Below are positions 1-6,936 of a DNA stretch of 64,000 bases, one piece after another. Both the position numbers and the translations under genes were made by a program. Source of the stretch: Pseudomonas sp. MIACH. Its GTDB lineage: Bacteria; Pseudomonadota; Gammaproteobacteria; Pseudomonadales; Pseudomonadaceae. Where the stretch lies: contig NZ_LHVO01000027.1 in NCBI RefSeq assembly GCF_001269925.1, forward strand, positions 90,581-154,580, given 5' to 3'. Below the pieces are notes generated by a model. It searched no databases. It worked only from the letters and a program-made list of their open reading frames with translations, and was not told the DNA's origin. Positions within the stretch are counted from its first letter, which is position 1. Every line of letters starts with the position of its first letter.

Positions 1-1
1 C

Positions 2-319
2 GTGGCGAGGATGAGCGCTTATGCAGGGGGCCACAAGCTCAGGCATCTTGTCGAGGCGAAGGGTCAAGGTAGTGAAGGGTATGTACTTACCCAGACAGTA
101 AGTGCCGCATGCATGAGGCTTAGCAAGGAGATCGATGGTTTCCTCTATACCTCCACGGTATTCCCCGCAGCCTCAAACGACGGTTGCAACTTCGTGTTGT
201 TTGAGGGAAGAAAAAAACAGTTAGTACCAGTGAGCTCCAAACCTTTAGCAGAGGTTGAGCTTGCGAACGGTCAAACAGCGATTGAGTTCTTGGCAGACCT
301 GGACGTGACCGTAGAGTAA
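2..319 (+). CDS. RES-domain toxin-like protein, C-terminal part (5' end probably outside window)
   Basis: The 105 visible residues contain a stretch reading DGFLYTSTVFP followed by GCNFVLF. This resembles the C-terminal half of RES-domain toxins, NAD-degrading enzymes, where a conserved serine lies in a DGxxYxS segment followed by a GxNxxLF strand. A GTG can be read at position 2, but the frame is open to the window edge, so the true start is likely upstream. The stop is followed at once by a strong hairpin shared with the convergent HTH gene at 353-988. Family assignment is by motif resemblance only and the N-terminal catalytic arginine region cannot be seen. It could also be a truncated remnant. 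Confidence 0.45.
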   Translation: MARMSAYAGGHKLRHLVEAKGQGSEGYVLTQTVSAACMRLSKEIDGFLYTSTVFPAASNDGCNFVLFEGRKKQLVPVSSKPLAEVELANGQTAIEFLADLDVTVE

Positions 320-356
320 AGGGTTGGGCTTCCCCTTTAGGGAAGCCCAGCTTTAC
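320..356. terminator. Bidirectional terminator between convergent genes
   Basis: A perfect 10-bp stem (TGGGCTTCCC / GGGAAGCCCA, 325-334 and 340-349) with a 5-base loop lies between the stops of the RES-like gene and the leftward HTH gene. It overlaps the HTH stop codon region and is followed by CTTTAC on the right. It can serve both directions. Confidence 0.75.
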
Positions 357-988
357 TTACCCATTTCCAAGCGATTCTTGAAGTCGCGTACAATTATCTG
401 GAATGCGGGATCTGTGTCCAGAAGCTTATAACGAGGCTGCACGTTTTTGGGCTCGCCAGGATTGGAGTAGTCCATAGTGTTGGCGAGAAACCCAATCAGT
501 AGATTTACCTTAGGCTCATCTTCCGGATCAATCTCCAATGCCTTAAGCAGTTTTGTTATTGACGCTGCGGCTTTGTTGTTTTCGAACTGAAAGTCAGGGT
601 AGTACTTGCGTCGATTGTTGGTGTAAGCAATGACTTGTCCGGATTTGGTTTTCTTACTCAACGCCTGTTTTGAGATTCCAAGTATCTGGCATGCATCGCC
701 TGCGTCTAGAAGGTCGTACGATGATTTAACCGCCTCAAACGCTTTTGATTTCATCTGGGCGAAGGCAATTTCATTACGAGCTTTGATACTTAATGGCTTC
801 TCGCTACTTTTACCTGCCTTTTTAATAATGACAGCTAAAGCCTTGTCGTCATCGAGCTTTGCAGCATTGATAACCTCGGATTCGGACACGGTGTTCATCC
901 GGGCTATGAATTTCTGCACGAGCGAGGCTTTAGCGTCGTCAAGTGATTTGACGCTGCTTTGGGATCTCTCAATCGTAGCTGTGTTCAT
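353..988 (-). CDS. HTH-domain protein, possible antitoxin of a RES-type system
   Basis: A 211-residue soluble protein. Residues about 92-125 form a MerR/Xre-like DNA-binding segment (AGDACQILGISKQALSKK, then a YYPDFQF strand). A C-terminal region of about 80 residues resembles the part of RES-system antitoxins that follows the HTH. The start is well supported: AAAGGAGAAG lies 4-5 bases before the ATG. The gene is convergent with the RES-like fragment at 2-319, whereas such antitoxins normally lie upstream of, and on the same strand as, their toxin. The role as antitoxin is inferred from motif and neighbourhood. A stand-alone transcription factor is the alternative. Confidence 0.5.
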   Translation of the reverse strand: MNTATIERSQSSVKSLDDAKASLVQKFIARMNTVSESEVINAAKLDDDKALAVIIKKAGKSSEKPLSIKARNEIAFAQMKSKAFEAVKSSYDLLDAGDACQILGISKQALSKKTKSGQVIAYTNNRRKYYPDFQFENNKAAASITKLLKALEIDPEDEPKVNLLIGFLANTMDYSNPGEPKNVQPRYKLLDTDPAFQIIVRDFKNRLEMGK

Positions 989-1245
989 AGGCTTCTCCTT
1001 TCGTTACTCAAATGTGAGCAACGGGAAAAGCTTACTGCTTGCTAAACATTTGTGTCAACCTGTCAACCTGTCCACTCGTCAACAAAATATTGCCGTTAGC
1101 CTCTTTCGGTGTCACACATGTCTTTTTCCTAATAGGCATCCCACGCGCCTTTAGGAACTGTCCGGCAGACCCGCACCCAGCGTCGTTCTGATCATGACTT
1201 TCCCTTTGGCATTGGGTCATAAGGGTGTTGTCAGGATCCTAATCA

Positions 1246-1941
1246 GTGCGATTTCTTCGGAATAACACCTTCGGCCAGGGCTTCAACGCTCAAAGCGTGT
1301 CATTCGATGTCGACCGATCTTTCTGCATTTCGTTGGGAGCGCGCGCGGATCGTCGAGAGCTTTTCGATTTGACAGTGGCCTCGCTAATCTCAAGTGAGAT
1401 CGAGTTTTTCATTGTCGAGCCCTGCTCGGATCCTGTCCGCGGGTGCTACGAGTCCCATCAGGCTATCGCGATTAAGGCTCTGGGTGCGGGTTGGGAGCGG
1501 GTTTTGATCTTTGAGGATGACGCCAAGCCTTACAAGCTATGCCCAAGGCAAACTCGTTGGATCAACCGGTTTCTGCGGCGGGGCCAGTTCGAAGCGCTCC
1601 ATCTGGGTTATACCATGGGCCGTACCTGGTTGACCTGGTTCCCATACATCGCGCGGGGGAAGGTTGTGGCGCTTCATGCGTACATCCTTTCTCGTGAGGG
1701 TTGTCGGGTGTTAGCTGAAACCCCCTATAGCGGCGTGCCAGTGGATGTCATGTTCAAGCGGAGAATGAAACAGCATTGTGTCTTCCCTATGCTATTTCGT
1801 CAGCAGCCTGCAGCTATTACAGGCAGCAATATAGAAGCACGTGCGTTGAATGATGATGAATGGTGGCAGCGAAATTGGCGTAAGCACCAATTGTCGCCGC
1901 TCAAGAATTTCTGGAGAACACTGATGCGCATCAGATTTTGA
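1246..1941 (+). CDS. Glycosyltransferase family 25 (LPS-type) protein
   Basis: A 231-residue protein with the family 25 pattern: an early strand FCISLGARADRR, a GCYESHQAIAIKAL helix, then RVLIFEDDAKP, where the acidic pair matches the EDD metal/nucleotide-sugar site of LPS glycosyltransferases such as Lex1/LpsA. A later GVPVDVMF segment fits the family's second half. It would transfer a sugar to lipopolysaccharide or another surface glycan at the inner membrane face. The start is a GTG with only a weak AGGA upstream, and no in-frame ATG exists near it. No other glycan genes are nearby, so it is an orphan in accessory DNA and its acceptor cannot be predicted. Confidence 0.75.
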   Translation: MRFLRNNTFGQGFNAQSVSFDVDRSFCISLGARADRRELFDLTVASLISSEIEFFIVEPCSDPVRGCYESHQAIAIKALGAGWERVLIFEDDAKPYKLCPRQTRWINRFLRRGQFEALHLGYTMGRTWLTWFPYIARGKVVALHAYILSREGCRVLAETPYSGVPVDVMFKRRMKQHCVFPMLFRQQPAAITGSNIEARALNDDEWWQRNWRKHQLSPLKNFWRTLMRIRF

Positions 1942-2472
1942 CTGGTGTGGGTCCAACCTGCTCGGCCGACCCCGTGACTGAACGGTTACGGCTTGTAGAA
2001 GGCCTGTGATCCGGCTGACGAAAAAATGCAGCTGTGCTCGGGCCTGCGACTGAGAGGCTGTCCACATCCATCAGCAGTTGCGCGGGCGGGCTTAAGAGAG
2101 AGCAAATCAAGCTGTAAGGCACAAAATATAAGGCTCGGAGATAAGAGTCCGTCGTTCTGCCGGGTGAGGTTTCGCGGTGATTTCAATTGCCAGACGAATG
2201 GTTGCCCACATTGGCGGGCCCATCAAGCACCGGAGACGCTGATGAATACTGCTCCGAAAATGTTTACGAATGGCTAAACAGATTTCTATCATCACTTTGG
2301 TGGGAAATGCATTTGCATAGTTACAAGAAAAGATAATAGTATGCATGCAAGGTCGAATAAACCACTGGAGAGATTGACGCATTTGTCAACCGTGATTACG
2401 ACCCTAGACCGATGACATCCCTGAATGTATTCAACCGAGAGCAAGCCTCCCTTGACCAACGGAGGAACAACC
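1942..2472. other. Intergenic stretch without a supported gene
   Basis: About 530 bases, relatively AT-rich towards the right. Short open frames occur on both strands but have no recognisable protein content or ribosome site. The right end must hold the promoter and the GGAGGA ribosome site (2461-2466) of the HTH antitoxin gene. No terminator for the glycosyltransferase was identified. Confidence 0.5.
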
Positions 2473-2784
2473 ATGAGCCAAAATATTTTCGAATTGTTCA
2501 CAGACGATCCTGTGGAATTCAACATGAAGCACCTGAAAACCCAGCTATTCCTCGTCCTGATCACCCTGATCCGGCAAAAAGGCTGGAATCAAGCCACGGC
2601 TGCGCACGAGCTGAGCATTACCAAGCCGCGTATGAGCAATCTGTTCAAGGGGTATTTAGAGAAATTTTCGATTGATGCGCTGCTGCAGATGCTGGTGCGA
2701 ATCGGCTACAAAGTGGACGCGGATTTTGACCCCGAAAACAAAGCGCAGCCTCTGGTGATGAATCTGAAAAAAGCGATGCTCTAA
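2473..2784 (+). CDS. HTH antitoxin-like protein (COG5606 type, HigA-like)
   Basis: A 103-residue protein with a helix-turn-helix of the Xre class: GWNQATAAHELSITKPRMSN, then LFKGYLEKFSIDALLQMLVRIGYKV. This is the signature of small antitoxins paired with phage Gp49/HigB-like toxins. The ATG at 2473 is preferred over an upstream in-frame ATG at 2425 because GGAGGA lies at 2461-2466, six bases before it. The probable toxin (2804-3184) is on the opposite strand with stops only 19 bases apart. In the usual arrangement the toxin gene comes first on the same strand. DNA binding and toxin neutralisation are inferred from family. Confidence 0.75.
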   Translation: MSQNIFELFTDDPVEFNMKHLKTQLFLVLITLIRQKGWNQATAAHELSITKPRMSNLFKGYLEKFSIDALLQMLVRIGYKVDADFDPENKAQPLVMNLKKAML

Positions 2785-2803
2785 CACATCGCTATCCTCA
2801 CGC

Positions 2804-3184
2804 TTATACGGCCTTGAGTTCGCTCCTCAGGGTTTTTAAGCGCTTCTCAACCACGTTTTTTATCTGCCTATCAGGGCCATTCGTGGTTTTCTCGCAAACG
2901 TGTAGCACATATATCAACCCGGGCTGGCCGGTGTAATAGATGCAGCGCCAACCGGGTCTCCCTTTTATTTTGAGTTCGTAGACTCCATGTCCTAGGGAGC
3001 TCAACGGGCTTACTTCGCAGGTTAGAGGCAACCCGTTCTGTAAGAGGGTGAGGTTGGTAACGAAGCAGTCGCGGATCCTTTCGGGCGCTTTCTGCATTTC
3101 CTTAGCTACCGCTGCCTCTGGGTGGTTCTTTACCAGTCTTTTACTTGTGTCGTTTTCGCTGATGTCGCGTTTTTTCTGGGCCAC
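2804..3184 (-). CDS. Phage Gp49/HigB-like toxin of the RelE superfamily (COG4679)
   Basis: A 126-residue basic protein with the RelE-fold core: a helix PERIRDCFVTNLTLLQNG, then strands with LGHGVYELKIKG, WRCIYYT and IYVLHVCEKTT, and a C-terminal helix KNVVEKRLKTLRSEL. Members cleave mRNA on the ribosome. The N-terminal extension (about 30 residues, MAQKKRDISEN onward) is slightly longer than usual. The gene faces the HTH antitoxin-like gene at 2473-2784 tail to tail. Its promoter must lie in 3185-3547. Function is inferred from fold and context. Catalytic residues in this family vary, so activity is not assured. Confidence 0.7.
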   Translation of the reverse strand: MAQKKRDISENDTSKRLVKNHPEAAVAKEMQKAPERIRDCFVTNLTLLQNGLPLTCEVSPLSSLGHGVYELKIKGRPGWRCIYYTGQPGLIYVLHVCEKTTNGPDRQIKNVVEKRLKTLRSELKAV

Positions 3185-3547
3185 GATGTGGGTCCCTCCG
3201 ATTGATTGTTAAAGGCTTCAGGAAAGGTTTCATTGATACTTCCTCTTTAGGTTGTGGGGTAAGACGGTCACGCCGGTCGTCCGGCGCCCATCTCTGACTT
3301 GCTCCCTGGTGTGTGCAGTCGGCAAGTCCGTCGTCGGTCAGATAAATGACCGAGCGGATGTAGGTTATCAGAACCGATAACGGTTGGCTTGTGTTTGGAG
3401 TGCAACTTGGCTTGATCTTCTTAATCGTTGACGGGTGGTCGGTTAGCAATCTTGATTGGACGTCTGGATTAAGGTGTGCAGGCAGCCAAATACACGCCAT
3501 AGTGGTCTTGTGGGTATCCCTTCTTTGTCACTTTAGGATTGCGAATC
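3185..3547. other. Divergent intergenic region with overlapping palindromes
   Basis: This region separates the leftward toxin gene from the rightward small gene at 3548. No convincing coding frame was found. At 3364-3381 there is GTTATC-N6-GATAAC, and overlapping it at 3372-3385 AACCG-N4-CGGTT, both perfect inverted repeats. They are of a size suited to a dimeric HTH regulator, perhaps the HigA-like protein. The operator role is inference. Confidence 0.35.
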
Positions 3548-3871
3548 ATGCCTATGCCGCACACATCAACCTTCATACAGCGACTAGGCGAGCTTCGTCA
3601 TAGAGCGCCTGGAGTGGCCAAGTTAACCGCCCGGATTGCTGCAGCTATCGAGCCTGAGCGCTTACGTTTGGATGCTGACGATCTTGAGCGGGTTTTATTC
3701 GATCATGCCAATGCGCTCGCCTGGCAGCTCCCGTCATGTGCAACGCGTCTTTCCGTATGGCTCAATCATTTGGCAATGGACGAAGTAAAAGCGTTGGAGC
3801 ATCGTGACGTATCGGTCTTTATAAACGAGGCGGCGACACTTGGCGGACCCGCCAGTGTTGTGGCGGGTTGA
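3548..3871 (+). CDS. Hypothetical small protein
   Basis: A 107-residue soluble, mostly helical protein that I do not recognise. The ATG at 3548 has TAGGA ten bases upstream; a TTG in the same frame at 3539 is less likely. The C-terminal half carries WLNHLAMDEVKALEHRDVSVF. It sits between the toxin gene's promoter region and the convergent DNA methyltransferase, in accessory DNA. It may be a phage or island gene. Confidence 0.45.
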   Translation: MPMPHTSTFIQRLGELRHRAPGVAKLTARIAAAIEPERLRLDADDLERVLFDHANALAWQLPSCATRLSVWLNHLAMDEVKALEHRDVSVFINEAATLGGPASVVAG

Positions 3872-3944
3872 GTGGGAGAGCTTTTCGGCAGGGCGGTGGT
3901 TGTTTGTCCATAAATGCGGCTGCGTTATGTAAGGAGTGCAAGGT

Positions 3945-4817
3945 TTATTTAATTGAGCCTGTTAATTCTTCCGCTCTCATCAACCCCCGCCCAACCCATT
4001 CCGCCACCTGCGTAACAACGGCATTTCCGGCACCAAAAGCCTCCGCAAGGTTGGCCGCATCCAGTCCGAGGCAAAGCCCATCATTTTCAGCCGTTCGCTG
4101 CCGCTCAACCATCTGATCCCATCCGTCCGGCTCAGCGACGAAAGTGGTACAGCCCATAGCGATCTGCGATCCCGCTTTGTTTGCCAATAAAGTATTGGCA
4201 GCCCAGGCATCCGCGGGCCGTGGCCAGTGCTGCGATTGAGACGCTGGAGATATTGCGTCCACTGGCGCGGCGTCAGCCAGGAGCTGGAGGGGGGGCATGC
4301 GTCGATAACCCGCGACCAGGAATATGCGGCGACGTTGCTGGGGGACTCCGAAATATTGAGCATTAAGCACTCGCCAAAATCCCACATACCCGCAGTCCGC
4401 AAGGGCCCGGATGACTGTCTCAAAGTCGCGGCTATCGTTGACAGCGAGCAGGTTAACGACGTTCTCAAGGACCACCCAGCGAGGTTGTGTTTCCTTGAGG
4501 ATTCGTATGACTTCCCAAAACAGTCCGCTGCGTTCGCCTTGCAGGCCTCGCGTGGCGCGGTTGCTTTCCCGGCAGCCGGCGATGCTGATGTCCTGGCAGG
4601 GGAAGCCGGCGGTGATGACATCGACGGCAGACAGGTTGTGAACCCCGCATTTGCGCACGTCTTCAAATTGGCGTGCATGGGGAAATCGATCGGCAAGCAC
4701 AGCCCGGTTGATGGGGTTAAGTTCGACTTGCCAGGCGGTGCGGTATCCGGCGTTTTCAAATCCGACATCAAAGCCTCCAATGCCTGCGAACAGGCTGCCA
4801 ATGGTGGGTTGTTGCAT
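3945..4817 (-). CDS. Phage-type DNA (cytosine-5) methyltransferase
   Basis: A 290-residue enzyme that would methylate cytosine using S-adenosylmethionine. Motif I LFAGIGGF is at residues 9-16, motif IV GFPCQDIS at 71-78 with the catalytic Cys74, motif VI ENV at 118-120, motif VIII QRRRIFLVA at 161-169, and motif X GNAVVTQ at 264-270. The region between VIII and X is short (about 95 residues) and shows no classical motif IX in this frame, so the target-recognition part looks reduced. The gene directly follows the phage spike gene, whose stop is 4 bases upstream, so translation is probably coupled. A second same-strand frame covers the whole gene (see 3980-4825). The methylated site cannot be predicted. 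Confidence 0.85.
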   Translation of the reverse strand: MQQPTIGSLFAGIGGFDVGFENAGYRTAWQVELNPINRAVLADRFPHARQFEDVRKCGVHNLSAVDVITAGFPCQDISIAGCRESNRATRGLQGERSGLFWEVIRILKETQPRWVVLENVVNLLAVNDSRDFETVIRALADCGYVGFWRVLNAQYFGVPQQRRRIFLVAGYRRMPPLQLLADAAPVDAISPASQSQHWPRPADAWAANTLLANKAGSQIAMGCTTFVAEPDGWDQMVERQRTAENDGLCLGLDAANLAEAFGAGNAVVTQVAEWVGRGLMRAEELTGSIK

Positions 4818-4825
4818 TCATTCAC
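3980..4825 (-). CDS. Overlapping frame within the DNA methyltransferase gene; possible second protein
   Basis: A 281-codon frame on the same strand, displaced from the methyltransferase frame. It begins with a GTG overlapping the spike stop (GTGA) and runs without a stop through almost the entire gene. Residues 71-82 read SPPASPARTSAS opposite the catalytic PCQ motif. Residues 147-157 read MWDFGECLMLN and 181-190 SSWLTPRQWT. Residues 248-256 read MMGFASDWM, which resembles methyltransferase motif IX (LMGFPxxWT) and lies where the main frame lacks it. High GC favours long shadow frames, so length alone proves nothing; the ordered motif-like content is what suggests coding. It may be a real overlapping gene or a frame used through ribosomal frameshifting. 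Confidence 0.4.
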   Translation of the reverse strand: MNECNNPPLAACSQALEALMSDLKTPDTAPPGKSNLTPSTGLCLPIDFPMHANLKTCANAGFTTCLPSMSSPPASPARTSASPAAGKATAPREACKANAADCFGKSYESSRKHNLAGWSLRTSLTCSLSTIAATLRQSSGPLRTAGMWDFGECLMLNISESPSNVAAYSWSRVIDACPPSSSWLTPRQWTQYLQRLNRSTGHGPRMPGLPILYWQTKRDRRSLWAVPLSSLSRTDGIRWLSGSERLKMMGFASDWMRPTLRRLLVPEMPLLRRWRNGLGGG

Positions 4826-5793
4826 TCGGTGATGGGTTTAAGTTTTGCGGCCTGCGCCCTGGCAGACGCTGCATGTGTCGTGAATTCAGCCGTGTTATCC
4901 GGCGGCGGTGTCGGGCCGTGTTTGTGCGCGGCGATGGCGACGTTCATCTGCTGCACCAGGTCGATCAGGTCACACAGCACCTGCAGCACGTTGACGCCTT
5001 CGGAGCCCAGCCATGTTTTGCTCGCCATCAGGCGCTGCCCCATGGCGGCCACGCTTTTACGCATGCCCTGGATCTGCTCGTGCATGTCACCGCCCACGAT
5101 TGCGTTGTGCTTCTGCCCCACCACCAGGTTCAAGTCCCGACCGGTGGCCAGGTGCAGGTCATCGACCGCCGCCAGGCTGGCCGACCCGCCGGACAGCAGC
5201 TTCAGGGCGCCCAATGCCTCGACAGCCTTGATCCCGCCGACTGACTCCGTGCTGTGGTCATCCACCTCCACGGTGCTGACTTGATACCGTTCTGCGTTTT
5301 CCAACGCCTGCACCTGGCGCTCACTGGCCTGATCGGTGATGCGGGCGTCCGTCTGCCGTAACCAATTGCCCTCGGCATCGGCACGCTGTTGCACGGCCTC
5401 GCTGTGCTGCCAGAGCTGGTCGCCTTTTGGCACCTGGGGCAGGCTCAAGCCGTGGGGCAGGATCTGCAAAATAAAAGGCTTGTTCGGCAGCCCATACGCG
5501 AAGCTGACCACCACAACGGTGCCTTCCTCCGGAAAGGCATAGAAGCCCATCTCGGTACCGCCCCCGGGTACCGGTAGGGCAACACCTAGAAGGTGCGGTA
5601 AACCCGAGTCCGCTTCCCCGTCTGGGGCTAGCACCTCAAGGTCGACGGCGTAGCGCGGGCGGAAGTCATCGCACAGCCCAGCAGCGTCCGGTGGATCAGC
5701 CACGGCCAGCACGCGCGCAAAGCGCGGCAGGTGATAGGCACCGGCCAACTCCGGGAAGCGTCGTTCAACGATGCGGGTTACGGTTTCTTCCAC
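4822..5793 (-). CDS. Phage baseplate spike / VgrG-like (gpV-type) protein
   Basis: A 323-residue protein. An N-terminal OB-fold segment resembles Gp5/gpV spikes (GGGTEMGFYAFPEEGTVVVV then GLPNKPFILQILP). The C-terminal part (LATGRDLNLVVGQKHNAIVG, then helices ending AAHKHGPTPPPDNTAEF) is typical of phage tail spikes. It would cap the tail tube at the baseplate hub. The frame is open further upstream, but the similarity begins at VEETVTRIVERRFPELAG, so the GTG at 5793 is the likely start. It overlaps the 3' end of the hub gene by 16 bases. The rest of a tail module is absent, so this is probably a prophage remnant. Confidence 0.7.
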   Translation of the reverse strand: MEETVTRIVERRFPELAGAYHLPRFARVLAVADPPDAAGLCDDFRPRYAVDLEVLAPDGEADSGLPHLLGVALPVPGGGTEMGFYAFPEEGTVVVVSFAYGLPNKPFILQILPHGLSLPQVPKGDQLWQHSEAVQQRADAEGNWLRQTDARITDQASERQVQALENAERYQVSTVEVDDHSTESVGGIKAVEALGALKLLSGGSASLAAVDDLHLATGRDLNLVVGQKHNAIVGGDMHEQIQGMRKSVAAMGQRLMASKTWLGSEGVNVLQVLCDLIDLVQQMNVAIAAHKHGPTPPPDNTAEFTTHAASARAQAAKLKPITE

Positions 5794-6470
5794 TTGAGCA
5801 CCATGTGCGTATCGGTCAAGGTCACAGCGGTAATGCGCTGGCCTTGGTTGATCATCGCGCCAGGGCGCAGGCCGGGCAGGGCGGCTATCACGGCGCTTTG
5901 GTTGCCTTGGTAGCCGTCGAACAACTCGATGGGTAGTTGCAGCGCCGGCCGAGCGCCCCAGTAACTGTCGGCCCAACTGCCGACGTAAACCTCGCCGTCG
6001 CCTTGTTGATGCCAGATGAAGTCGGGGATGCTGAACACCTGTGCCAGGCTATCCATTGCCTGGATGCCGCTGGCCAGTGAGTAAAAATAGGGTGTGCGAA
6101 GTTTGGCGTAGGGCGCGTCAGGGACGCGAAAGCGCAAGCCCGTGACGCGGCTGGCTTCGATCAGTACGGCGCGCAGGTCGACATGCCGTAGCGCTATGGG
6201 CAACGGATAGTTGAGCACCGCTGTCAGCTCGCGACAAAACAGCACCTGTTCGTGGCTGTTGGCGGTGGTGCATCGTTCGACATAGCCAACAAAGTGCCGA
6301 TGCAGGGGCTTGTCGTTGTAGCCCACATCGAGCGTAACCAGTCCGCTTTGAGGTTCCTGCGATTTGACGCTCAAGCGCGCGCGGCCAGGCGTGTGCAGGT
6401 CGAGGCGCACCTCGTGCTGCACCAGGTCAACAAGCTGGCCGTTAATCCTTACCAATATATGTGGCTTCAT
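5778..6470 (-). CDS. Phage late-control gene D-like tail hub protein
   Basis: A 230-residue protein resembling the gpD/Gp27 family, which forms the trimeric hub above the spike. It starts MKPHILVRINGQ, has FVGYVERCTTANSHEQVLFCRELTA typical of the hub's first domain, and a LRAVLIEASRVTGLRFRVPD segment. Its ATG overlaps the stop of a truncated upstream tail gene (ATGA at 6467-6470), as in intact phage tail operons. It is followed by the overlapping spike gene. It is somewhat shorter than P2 gpD. Confidence 0.65.
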   Translation of the reverse strand: MKPHILVRINGQLVDLVQHEVRLDLHTPGRARLSVKSQEPQSGLVTLDVGYNDKPLHRHFVGYVERCTTANSHEQVLFCRELTAVLNYPLPIALRHVDLRAVLIEASRVTGLRFRVPDAPYAKLRTPYFYSLASGIQAMDSLAQVFSIPDFIWHQQGDGEVYVGSWADSYWGARPALQLPIELFDGYQGNQSAVIAALPGLRPGAMINQGQRITAVTLTDTHMVLKWKKP

Positions 6471-6520
6471 TCGGCTGGCCCCACGTAGTCATCCACGCGT
6501 TTCAAGCTTGGCGACTGGGG
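6467..6520 (-). pseudogene. 3' stub of a phage tail gene (gpX-like position) at a deletion junction
   Basis: Immediately before the hub gene, in the expected overlapping phase, an open stretch encodes SLKRVDDYVGPAE followed by TGA that overlaps the hub ATG. Upstream it runs into an in-frame TAG and into sequence of the oppositely oriented integrase fragment. This is what remains of the next tail gene upstream, probably the small tail protein X that precedes D in P2-like order. Assignment to X is by position only. Confidence 0.5.
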
Positions 6521-6936
6521 CTAGGTGGGGCGAGGCTGAGAGCTTGCAGGCGCGGCAAGTGCGCGACGGCATGATGCATTACTTCAAAACGAAGTCGAGC
6601 AAGAATCGCAGTATGCCGATATCCAAGGAGCTGGCGGCGAAGGTGGTTGAGGCTTTGCCGTTCAAATCGGGGTACAACACGTTTCGGCGAGCAGTTGAGG
6701 CTGTTGGGCTGGAGTTGCCCGAGGTGCAGGTGACGCATATCCTGCGGCATACGTTTGCAAGTCACTATATGAAGAGTGGCGGGGATATTCTGACGTTGCA
6801 GCGGGTGTTGGGGCATGCGACGTTGGCGATGACGATCAAGTATGCGCACTTTAGTCCGGGGCATATGGCTGAGGTGGTTAGGTTGAATCCTATTGCTAAA
6901 ACTCGAAATAAAAGTAAATCCAAGGAGCGGTGTTGA
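6499..6936 (+). pseudogene. Tyrosine integrase, C-terminal catalytic half (truncated)
   Basis: About 145 residues match the catalytic domain of phage integrases (Pf1-like). The first conserved arginine is in LATGARWGEAE, followed by the lysine strand FKTKSSKNRSMPIS, the box II HxxR in THILRHTFASHYM, the histidine in LGHATLAMT, and the nucleophile tyrosine in IKYAHFSP. The N-terminal arm and core-binding domains are missing; upstream sequence is the end of a phage tail gene on the other strand, and no ribosome site precedes the fragment. All catalytic residues survive, but recombination is unlikely without the N-terminal domains. Its stop overlaps the next gene's start (TGATG). Confidence 0.85.

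Noticed and set aside
630..1154. A 174-codon rightward frame over the HTH gene
   Set aside because: It is antisense to a gene with a strong ribosome site and HTH motif and has no recognisable content.
1032..1220. A 62-codon leftward frame upstream of the HTH gene
   Set aside because: No Shine-Dalgarno site, no family resemblance, and it occupies the likely promoter region.
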